NCBI GenBank assembly: GCA_052034005.1
Contig: JBPOJB010000032.1
Span: 62,001 to 126,000 of the forward strand
Length of the DNA: 64,000 nucleotides
Source of the DNA: JAAYDI01 sp052034005
GTDB lineage: Bacteria > Planctomycetota > Planctomycetia > Pirellulales > Pirellulaceae
Direction: 5' to 3'
This document shows, piece by piece, positions 52,057 to 59,094 of the stretch (position 1 is its first letter; each line of letters starts with the position of its first letter). The notes beneath the pieces were generated by a model, which was not told the DNA's origin, made no database searches, and worked only from the letters and a program-made list of their open reading frames with translations. Both the position numbers and the translations under genes were made by a program.

Positions 52057-53472
52057 TCAGGCGGTCGACCGGGCACTGAGCTCCACCACCTCCTGGTATG
52101 CGGGGAGCGAGGTGGGCCAGCCCAGGTGCTGCGCGATCTCGCCCGCGAAATGCCGGGCCGCGCCCTCGTCCCCGTGGGTCAGGAAGACGCGTTGCGGCGC
52201 CCGTTTCAAGTGGCCGATCCAAGCCAACAGGGCCGACCGATCGGCATGGCCGGAGAACCCGTCGAGCTGCCGGATCCGGGCCTGCACCTTCCATTCCCGC
52301 CCATGGATGCGGACGAACCGGCGGCCTTCCAGGATCTGCCGGCCCAGCGTCCCCTGGGCCTGATACCCGACGAACAGGATCGTCGAGTCGGCGCGGCCGA
52401 TGTTCAGCCGCAGGTGATGCTTGATGCGTCCGGCGCTGCACATCCCCGACGGCGCCATGATGATGCACGGCTTCGTCCGCTCATTGATCTCCTTCGACTG
52501 CTGGACGCTGTGCGCCATCTGCAGTCCGGGGAACCCCAGCGGCGGCTGGTTCGACGAGATCAGGCGCCACGTCCGCTCGTCGAAACACTCCGGGTACTTG
52601 CGGAAAATGGTCGTCACATCGACGGCCATCGGGCTGTCGAGAAACGCATCGACGCGCGGGATGCGCCCGGCGTGTACCAGGCGGCTGAGGTGATAGATGA
52701 GTTCCTGAGCGCGTTCGACGGCGAACACGGGGATGACCAGGTTGCCGCCCCGCTGGAGCGTTTCCCGAACGATCGCCTCCAGGTGCGTTTCGATGTCGCC
52801 GTCCTGCGTGTGGTCGCGATCCCCGTACGTCGTCTCCATGACCACGTAGTCCGCCTGCTCGAACTGCGACGGGTCGCGGATGAGCGGCTTGCCGTTCTGT
52901 CCGATGTCGCCGGAGAACAGGACCAGCATGTCGCGCCCCGCCTCGCGCACGCGGCACTCCAGCATGGCCGAGCCGAGGATGTGGCCCGCGTCGTGGAACG
53001 TGACCGTCGTCACGTCGTTGATCCGGATCGGCTGCCCGTACGGGACGCCCTGGAACAGGGGCAGCGCCCGATCGACATCCGGCTCGGTGAACAGCGCGAT
53101 CTCCGGGTATCTCCCGCGCCGGCCCTCCTTGGCGTGTCGCTTGCGCTTGAACCGCGCGTCCTCTGTGTGAATGTGTGCAGCATCCCGCAGGATGATCTCG
53201 GCCAGCTCCACCGAAGGGCGCGTGCAGTAGATCGGGCCGCGGAACCCGTCGCGCACCAGCCGCGGAATGAGCCCGCAGTGGTCGACATGCACGTGCGTGA
53301 GCACCAGGGCCTGGATGTCGCGGGGCGGGATCGGCGAAGGCAGCCAGTTGCGGTCCTGGTACGGCCGCTCCTGAAACATCCCGCAGTCGACCAGGATCTT
53401 CCCGGCTGCGGTCTCCAAGCCGTAGCGCGAGCCGGTGACCTGGCGGTTGGCGCCGAGGAAATGCAGTCTCAT
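52057..53472 (-). CDS. Metallo-beta-lactamase/beta-CASP RNA nuclease
   Basis: The 471-residue protein is a beta-CASP nuclease of the CPSF/TTHA0252 type, acting on RNA. Zinc ligands are HVHVDHCG (about 59-66), the later DAGHILGSA histidine, the SGDIGQNGKPL aspartate, and FSGHADRSALL near the end. The beta-CASP insert has DSPMAVDVTTIF and APSGMCSAGRI. Length matches stand-alone bacterial members. The ATG at 53472 is used; an upstream GTG adds six residues. It starts 18 bases after the SDR gene stop, so the two are likely in one transcript. It may be an RNA-processing enzyme in place of, or beside, RNase J. Confidence 0.9.
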   Translation of the reverse strand: MRLHFLGANRQVTGSRYGLETAAGKILVDCGMFQERPYQDRNWLPSPIPPRDIQALVLTHVHVDHCGLIPRLVRDGFRGPIYCTRPSVELAEIILRDAAHIHTEDARFKRKRHAKEGRRGRYPEIALFTEPDVDRALPLFQGVPYGQPIRINDVTTVTFHDAGHILGSAMLECRVREAGRDMLVLFSGDIGQNGKPLIRDPSQFEQADYVVMETTYGDRDHTQDGDIETHLEAIVRETLQRGGNLVIPVFAVERAQELIYHLSRLVHAGRIPRVDAFLDSPMAVDVTTIFRKYPECFDERTWRLISSNQPPLGFPGLQMAHSVQQSKEINERTKPCIIMAPSGMCSAGRIKHHLRLNIGRADSTILFVGYQAQGTLGRQILEGRRFVRIHGREWKVQARIRQLDGFSGHADRSALLAWIGHLKRAPQRVFLTHGDEGAARHFAGEIAQHLGWPTSLPAYQEVVELSARSTA

Positions 53473-53490
53473 GGCAGGGATATCCACCAC

Positions 53491-54561
53491 TCAATATTGA
53501 CCGGTGCGTGTCTGAAAATGCGTGGGTTTGCCCAGCGTCGGGCCGCCGCGCGCCACCCAGCGGGCCGTCCAGTAGAGCATCTGGGCCGCCGAGATGGCCG
53601 GGCGCCCCAGGTAGGTGAACCCCAAGCTCCCGTCGCTCAGCAGCGCCTCGTCGCATTCGACGCCGGTAAACTCGACGGGCCGGTCCATCCATTGCGCCAG
53701 CCGGCGGCTGATGTCGCGGGTGGCCAAGAATTCGGGGCCGGCCAGGTTCAGGATCCGCGCGGGACAGGACGCGTGCTCCAACGCTCGGAGCGTCATGGCG
53801 TTGGCATCTCCGAGCCAGATCACGTTGACGTAGCCCATGCTCACATCGACCGGTTGCCCGGCCCGGATCTGCTGGGCCAGATCCACGAGGACGCCATAGC
53901 GCAGTTCAGTGGCATAGTTGAGCCGCAGAATCACGGTCGGTGTCCGGTGCAGTTGGCTGAAGTAGCTGTAGAGCCGCTCGCGGCCGACGGCCGACATCGC
54001 GTACTCGCCGTCCGGCCGCAGCAGGTCGCGCTCCCGGCTGCCCCCGTGGGCCCGCGACACGGCGCCGTAGACGTTGCCTGTCGAGAAGGCGACGATGCGG
54101 CTGTCGCGATACCGCGGGCAGACCAGGACCGGGACGCCGCAGTTGGTGGCCCAGGCCTGCTCGGGATGCGCGTGCGTGCCGAACTTGAACCCGGACATGG
54201 ACACCACGTAGGGCGCCGCAGGCAGCGCCTGCACGTCGCGTTCGTCGAGCAGGTCGCAGGCGATCGTACGGATGCCCCAGGCGTCCAGCCGCGCGCGGAC
54301 GGCCGGGTCCCGGAACCGCGATACGCCGATCACCTGCCGGCGCACACCGGCCAGGTCCAGCGCCCGCCGGGCCATCCGGGCCATCGTCGGTCCCATCTTG
54401 CCGCCCACGCCCAGAAACAGGATGTCTCCGTCGAGCGCCTGGAGGGTTTGAACAACCTGCTCCGGCGGGCGACTCAGTTGCTCCTCCAGCGCCTCCACGT
54501 CGGGCACGCCCGGCAACAGCTCTGCAACCTGCGCTGCCAAGATCCGTTCCTCCGCGATCAC
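53491..54561 (-). CDS. NAD-dependent epimerase/dehydratase-like SDR protein
   Basis: The 356-residue protein is an extended SDR with a Rossmann nucleotide motif GVGGKMGPTMARMARRA (about residues 50-66) preceded by the strand DILFL. A later block reads RIVAFSTGNVYG, giving the Ser/Thr and Tyr region of epimerases, and YAMSAVGRERLYSYF carries a possible Y-x3-K-like position (here YAMSA with R/E). The typical Lys is not clear. The start is taken as GTG at 54561; upstream ATGs extend into the GGDEF gene and give an unlike N-terminus. Substrate unknown, probably a nucleotide sugar. Confidence 0.72.
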   Translation of the reverse strand: MIAEERILAAQVAELLPGVPDVEALEEQLSRPPEQVVQTLQALDGDILFLGVGGKMGPTMARMARRALDLAGVRRQVIGVSRFRDPAVRARLDAWGIRTIACDLLDERDVQALPAAPYVVSMSGFKFGTHAHPEQAWATNCGVPVLVCPRYRDSRIVAFSTGNVYGAVSRAHGGSRERDLLRPDGEYAMSAVGRERLYSYFSQLHRTPTVILRLNYATELRYGVLVDLAQQIRAGQPVDVSMGYVNVIWLGDANAMTLRALEHASCPARILNLAGPEFLATRDISRRLAQWMDRPVEFTGVECDEALLSDGSLGFTYLGRPAISAAQMLYWTARWVARGGPTLGKPTHFQTRTGQY

Positions 54562-54680
54562 TCCACCGCCCCGTCCGGCCCGTCCGCTCAGCTGCAGAGG
54601 CGTGAGGTCGTCCCACGTCCGACGCTGCTTGTCCCGGTTCGTCGGACAAACCGCCCCGGGCGCGGCCCCATCATAGCAGG

Positions 54681-56144
54681 TCACTGGACCATGCTCCAAC
54701 GGCCGGCGCCGATCAGGTGCAGGTCGGTGCCGTCGTGCAGGTAGGTGCAGTCCCGTCCGCGCTGGCGGGCCACGTCGAGCGAGCTGCGAACCCGGTCGAT
54801 CAGCGCGTCCTCCTGCTCCTCGGCCAGCGCTTCGGCCGCTCCGATGCTGATCGTGAAACTGCGCCGCGGGTAGCGCGGATGCAGCTGGCAGCGTGCCACG
54901 GCGGCCCGCAACCGCTCGGCCACCGCCACGGCGCCGCGCATCGTGCAGCCGGGCAACAGGAGCGACAGGGCGTCCCCGTCGAAGCGCGCGGCGTGGTCCA
55001 TCTCGCGCATCGCCGCCTTGAGGGTCAACGTGAGCGCCCGGATGGCCGCCGTGCCGTTGTCGTCGCCCTGCTGGGCGCGGATCTCGTCCAGGTCGTCAAT
55101 CTGGATGAACAGCACGCACAGCGGCGCACCGCCGCTCTTCCATTCCGAGAGCCGGCGACGCACGTCCGAGGAGAAGACGGCGGGCGACGAGATCCCGACA
55201 TCATGCGGCGCGGGCGCCGGCGCCGCAGGACCCTGCTCCGGTTCCGTCGGCGGACGATGCCCGGCGCTCACGATGCACCGGCCGTTGTGTATGTGCGTGC
55301 AGTTGCGCCCCCGGCCCTTGGATACGTATAAGGCGTCGTCCGACCGGCCGATCACCGATCCGGCCGTCTCGCCCGGCAGCAGCTCGGCCAGCCCCACGCT
55401 GATCGTCACGCGCAGCTGCAAGCCCTGGAAGTCGAAAGTCGACTCGCCCACCGCGCGCCGCACATGCTCCGCGATCCGTTCCACATGGTCCAGATGCATG
55501 TCCGGAAAGACGACCGCAAACTCCTCGCCACCATATCGTGCGACCAGATTCCCCTCGGGTACGCGCTGCCCCAGAATCTGCGCGACGCCCCGCAACACCG
55601 CGTCACCAGCCTGGTGGCCGTAGTTGTCGTTGAGGTCCTTGAACCGATCGATGTCGATCATCATGATCGTCGTGGGCGCGCGACGCTGAGCCATCGCATG
55701 GATGGCGTCGTTCAACGCCTTGTCGAATGCCCGCCGGTTGGCCACCGAGGTCAACGCATCGGTGCGCGCTTCCGTCGCGTGGCTCACCAACTGCTTGGCC
55801 TGTGTCTGCAGCTTCGCCTCCGCGGACGTCAGCCGCTGCTGCATCCGCTCGTTCGACTGGATCAACTCGTCCACCGCCTTGAGAACCGTGGCCGGCTCCT
55901 GGTCCTCCGACGCATGGAGTTCGCTCGTGATCCGCCCCATCAACGCCTGATGCTTGTCGACGTCCGCCGCCACGTTGCGCGTCAACTCGCGCAGCCGCTC
56001 GAGAATCTCGCGGGCGCGGTCCGTCTGGTCCGACTCCCGAGGCAGACGCTGGAAACGCGGGTCGTTCCCGCGCAGCCACCACCCCCCCACCAGACCCGCC
56101 ACGATGGCGGTGCAGACAACCACGACATCCAGCATGACGAACAT
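54681..56144 (-). CDS. Membrane diguanylate cyclase with a second, degenerate GGDEF domain
   Basis: The 487-residue protein has one N-terminal membrane segment (about residues 3-22), a short coiled-coil linker, and two GGDEF-type domains. The first carries the active signature YGGEEF near residues 203-208 with the DIDRFKDLNDNYGH block, so it should make c-di-GMP. No RxxD inhibitory site is visible upstream of it. The second domain reads RFDGDALSLLLPG, and its active site is lost, so it is probably a regulatory or ligand-binding domain. The start at 56144 (MFVMLDVV) is inferred. A promoter lies at 56203-56231. Confidence 0.85.
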   Translation of the reverse strand: MFVMLDVVVVCTAIVAGLVGGWWLRGNDPRFQRLPRESDQTDRAREILERLRELTRNVAADVDKHQALMGRITSELHASEDQEPATVLKAVDELIQSNERMQQRLTSAEAKLQTQAKQLVSHATEARTDALTSVANRRAFDKALNDAIHAMAQRRAPTTIMMIDIDRFKDLNDNYGHQAGDAVLRGVAQILGQRVPEGNLVARYGGEEFAVVFPDMHLDHVERIAEHVRRAVGESTFDFQGLQLRVTISVGLAELLPGETAGSVIGRSDDALYVSKGRGRNCTHIHNGRCIVSAGHRPPTEPEQGPAAPAPAPHDVGISSPAVFSSDVRRRLSEWKSGGAPLCVLFIQIDDLDEIRAQQGDDNGTAAIRALTLTLKAAMREMDHAARFDGDALSLLLPGCTMRGAVAVAERLRAAVARCQLHPRYPRRSFTISIGAAEALAEEQEDALIDRVRSSLDVARQRGRDCTYLHDGTDLHLIGAGRWSMVQ

Positions 56145-56202
56145 GGCGGCGCACACACCCTCGCTGTGACCGGCCCACCGACGCGACGCACTCCAACACA
56201 AT

Positions 56203-56231
56203 CATCTAGGTTGTCCAGGCAGCCAAGTCAA
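56203..56231 (-). promoter_or_regulatory. Candidate promoter for the double-GGDEF gene
   Basis: On the minus strand TTGACT (56226-56231) and TAGATG (56203-56208) are 17 bases apart. The start would fall near 56196, 52 bases before the ATG at 56144. The -35 box overlaps one arm of a 7-base inverted repeat (AGTCAAT 56226-56232, ATTGACT 56246-56252). Confidence 0.4.
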
Positions 56232-56338
56232 TGAAGATGCAAGTTATTGACTGGACATTACCTGCCGATCCCGGGCGAGCCGCCGGAATTGCCGATACGG
56301 AGGCGTGTCGGCACGTGGCGTTTTTGCAACGTGGCGGG

Positions 56339-56412
56339 CAAGAAAAGAAAAAGGCTCCCGGAAGTACATGGTGTCCCAGGGGGGCAGAGGACTTCGCACT
56401 TGTTCCGGGAGC
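56339..56412 (-). terminator. Intrinsic terminator of the candidate ncRNA
   Basis: On the minus strand GCTCCCGGAA (56412-56403) and TTCCGGGAGC (56363-56354) form a perfect 10-base-pair stem with a 39-nt loop that can hold an inner GTCC/GGAC stem. It is followed by CTTTTTCTTTTCTT. The strong stem plus T-rich tail fits an intrinsic terminator. Confidence 0.65.
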
Positions 56413-56673
56413 GATTGGACGGGTACGCGACGCAACATCCTTGCCACGCGCGCGGCCCAAGTTCGATTACCAGCAGTCGCGCAGTTGACGAAACGTCGGT
56501 CAGCCTCCATGCCGACCCGGACGCTCCGCGGTCCGCAGGAACGTTGCGGACACGTTCCCCGTGCAGACTCATCCACGCCACGGTTGGGCGTCAACACGCC
56601 TCGGAGACGCGAGGTCCGAGAAGGGCTGTTCCGCCTCGTCCGGTTTCCCGCGTCAACCTCATGGTGTCGACGA
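56343..56673 (-). ncRNA. Candidate structured RNA, about 330 nt
   Basis: The minus strand between a promoter (56680-56708) and a terminator (56339-56412) carries no gene but many perfect inverted repeats. These are CCGCCTCGTC/GACGAGGCGG (56678-56669 with 56640-56631), CTCGGA/TCCGAG (56620-56615 with 56605-56600), four interleaved 7-mers (56531-56558), GTCGG/CCGAC (56516-56512 with 56499-56495) and the terminator stem. It resembles none of the tmRNA, RNase P or SRP RNA signatures I know. It may be an independent small RNA or a long attenuator leader for the double-GGDEF gene. Confidence 0.45.
56531..56558. repeat. Four abutting 7-base arms, two interleaved palindromes
   Basis: Plus-strand order is GTCCGCA, GGAACGT, TGCGGAC, ACGTTCC with no spacers. 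Arm 1 pairs with arm 3 and arm 2 with arm 4, each perfectly, so the two hairpins exclude each other or form a tight pseudoknot. Confidence 0.85.
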
Positions 56674-56679
56674 GGCGGG

Positions 56680-56708
56680 AGAATATGGCATTCGCCAGAA
56701 ACGGTCAA
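56680..56708 (-). promoter_or_regulatory. Promoter of the candidate ncRNA
   Basis: On the minus strand TTGACC (56703-56708) and TATTCT (56680-56685) are separated by exactly 17 bases, giving a start near 56673. TTGACC matches the -35 box of the isocitrate dehydrogenase promoter. Confidence 0.55.
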
Positions 56709-56843
56709 GGGCGTTTTTTTTCGGACTTCTCTGCTTCTCCGCAGGCGCATCCGGTTCATTCCGGATCCCAGACCGACGGCGCACCTGCAGCGCGGGTGGA
56801 CGCAGACCGCCTGAAGCACGCTCAGTCCGATATCCGCGCGCGG

Positions 56844-58979
56844 CTACGGCACCGGTGTGATCTTGCACGCGATATCGCTCTGCCAGGCCGGCGGCGCGAT
56901 GCGCAGGGGCGATTCCTGCACCCGCACTTCCTCCTGCCGGAGGACTTTGCCCGCGCGCGTATCCCACCACGCCGCGCGGTAGGTCCCGGGCTTCAGGTTG
57001 GGAACCTCCAATCGGACCCCCGAGATCGTCCCCGGCGTGTGCCGACGGATGACGATGTTGTCCCAGCTCGCTTGCGGGTCGAACAACCACAGGTAGGCGC
57101 GGTCGTCGCCCTGCAAGCCGACCATCCGCACGCGCGGTCCGGAGGCGGTGGCCGTGGTCTGCTGCAGGCGGGCGGTCGTCCAGGGGACGTCGGCCAGGAA
57201 GTCGGCCAGCAGGCGGTAGTGAGGATAGTGGTTCCGCGCATCGAGCCGATCCCACCACCAGAACAGGGCCGTGCCGGACGTTCCGGAGAGCGCCGAAGCC
57301 CAGAGCCCGTTGTGGAAATCGACGATCTCGCGGCTTGAGCGCATTTCCGGCGTCTCGCGCCATTGCGGGTCGGCGATCCCGAATTCGCCGATCAGCGCGG
57401 GCTTGGCCGGGGCCTGTTCGCGCAGCCAGGCCGCGTTGCCCACGGCCGCCTCGACTTCATCCTCGTACGGACGCGGCTTCACCGGGCGCAGATAGAAATG
57501 CACATCGGCCAGATCGAGCGAAGGATGGCGGCAATCGCGCTCGGACCGGTTCCAGGCGCTCGTGGTTCGCAAGTGCCCGTACAGGTCCACCTGCTGGAGA
57601 TAATCGCCCACTTCGCGATAGAACCGGTCCATGGGCAGGCCGGGGTCGTTCTCGTTGAAGTACTCCCAGGTCGCAACGTGGGTGGAGTATCCCCAGCGGG
57701 CGATCGCGTACCGCAGCAGGTTCTGCGCGTCCTGGATGGCCTGTCCGTACTCCGGGCTCCGCTCGTCCTTCAAGGCGCTCATGTAGACATCGCGCGTGAT
57801 GAGGCACAGTTGCAGGTAGATACTGTGCTGCTCGGCCGCCTCCACGACGTCGTCCAGCAGCGCGCAATCGACCGGGTTGTAGTAGCCGCGTTCGGCGCGA
57901 TTCACCGCCGCCTCCCACAGCAATTCGGCCCCGCCCGCCGCTTCGCGCAGCGACAGCGCATCGATCCAGGCCGATCCCTGGCCGGCCACGCGCAGCTCGG
58001 TGCGCCCCAGCCAGAATTCCTCGCCGCCCGTGCGGAACGCCAGCGCGAACGGCTGCCACTCGCTGCCGGACGCCGACGCCGGCGGTAATGACAATGAGTG
58101 GTCATCAACGCTGACCCGCAGCTGGGCTGACGGTTCAAGCCGGGCGCGGCCCGTCAACACATAATCGGTCCGTGGACGCAATGCGACGCTTTGCGTCGGA
58201 GACAGCTCGACCGCGGCCCGCTTCCCGGCCTCCAGCCGCACGCACTGCTCGCCGGGGTTGCCGCCGTCCGGCAGCGGCGCGAAGGGCGGATCCCAGCTCC
58301 AGGTGCGCCCCCACACGCTCTTGCGCGCTTCGATCGCCAGCGCCCAGTCGTGGCAACAGGTCCAGATCCGCAAGTAGTTGGCACCGTGACTCGAGAGCTT
58401 CTCGAAGGTCTCGGCCACTTTCACCGGCGTCACGTATTGGCTGTCCCCGATGTAAGCCAGGTTCTGGCCGATCGGGAAGAACGGCTGGCCGTTGGAGAAC
58501 TCGAAATAGCGCGGGTCCCGGCGGCTGACGCGCACATAACCGTTCGACGGCGACGGCCGGCTGGAAAACGTCACGGGCGCCGAGCGCCGCGTGCCGTCGC
58601 GGTCGGTCAGCTCGGCGACGGCCGAGTACGCGCCCGGCTCGGCCGGCGCGAAACGGCCTCGCCACCCGGGCAGGCCGGCCAGATAGATCCAGGCCGCCGG
58701 CCTCCCGGACCGGGACACCTGCCGGCGCTCGTACGGCTGCCAGTAAAACGCCGGCACGCGCAGCTCGCGGCCGCCGGGCGTCGTGATCAGGATGCTCAGA
58801 TCGACCTCGCGCGGATCGAACGGGTGCGCGTACTGGGTGTCGACCACGATGTCGAACTCGATGCGGCCATACTGCTCGACAGATGTGGACAGTGGGCGCA
58901 GTTCCGGATCGGCCGCGCCCCGGCCGACCGCCGGGATGCCGGCCAGGGCTGCCAGCAGCAAGAGGGTTGTTGTTTTCAT
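56844..58979 (-). CDS. Secreted GH5-like glycoside hydrolase with DUF5060-type N-terminus
   Basis: The 711-residue protein has a signal peptide (MKTTTLLLLAALAGIPAVGRGA), a DUF5060-like beta domain to about residue 150, a TIM-barrel opening with FFPIGQNLAYIGDS and NYLRIWTCCHDW, an inserted carbohydrate-binding-like sandwich (about 225-330), then the rest of the barrel. The likely acid/base glutamate is in EYFNENDP and the nucleophile in LIGEFGI, as in clan GH-A enzymes. The C-terminal domain is beta-rich. The start at 58979 is chosen because a TATAAT overlaps the ATG at 58988. The polysaccharide substrate is unknown. Confidence 0.83.
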   Translation of the reverse strand: MKTTTLLLLAALAGIPAVGRGAADPELRPLSTSVEQYGRIEFDIVVDTQYAHPFDPREVDLSILITTPGGRELRVPAFYWQPYERRQVSRSGRPAAWIYLAGLPGWRGRFAPAEPGAYSAVAELTDRDGTRRSAPVTFSSRPSPSNGYVRVSRRDPRYFEFSNGQPFFPIGQNLAYIGDSQYVTPVKVAETFEKLSSHGANYLRIWTCCHDWALAIEARKSVWGRTWSWDPPFAPLPDGGNPGEQCVRLEAGKRAAVELSPTQSVALRPRTDYVLTGRARLEPSAQLRVSVDDHSLSLPPASASGSEWQPFALAFRTGGEEFWLGRTELRVAGQGSAWIDALSLREAAGGAELLWEAAVNRAERGYYNPVDCALLDDVVEAAEQHSIYLQLCLITRDVYMSALKDERSPEYGQAIQDAQNLLRYAIARWGYSTHVATWEYFNENDPGLPMDRFYREVGDYLQQVDLYGHLRTTSAWNRSERDCRHPSLDLADVHFYLRPVKPRPYEDEVEAAVGNAAWLREQAPAKPALIGEFGIADPQWRETPEMRSSREIVDFHNGLWASALSGTSGTALFWWWDRLDARNHYPHYRLLADFLADVPWTTARLQQTTATASGPRVRMVGLQGDDRAYLWLFDPQASWDNIVIRRHTPGTISGVRLEVPNLKPGTYRAAWWDTRAGKVLRQEEVRVQESPLRIAPPAWQSDIACKITPVP

Positions 58980-58986
58980 GACCCGC

Positions 58987-58992
58987 ATTATA
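58987..58992 (-). promoter_or_regulatory. TATAAT box at the start of the glycosidase gene
   Basis: A perfect -10 hexamer lies only 7 bases before the ATG at 58979, so the transcript would begin at or next to that start codon and be leaderless. No clear -35 box is 17 bases upstream. Confidence 0.4.
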
Positions 58993-59094
58993 CAGGCAAA
59001 CAGGCAATCCCGCCGCCGATCGAACCCCTCCCCGCATGTCCTCGTTCTGTTACGATGCTGATAAGGGTGTGGTTGCTCATGAGTGAGGCCGACT

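Noticed and set aside
51625..54744. Long plus-strand open frame of 1039 codons
   Set aside because: It lies antisense to the beta-CASP nuclease and SDR genes, which have clear family motifs. High GC content leaves long antisense frames open.
56145..56843. tmRNA, RNase P RNA or SRP RNA in the gap
   Set aside because: I looked for the tRNA-like ends, the GAGGAAAGTCC and GGCTTA-type blocks, and the SRP loop, and found none. The element is therefore left as an unassigned candidate RNA.
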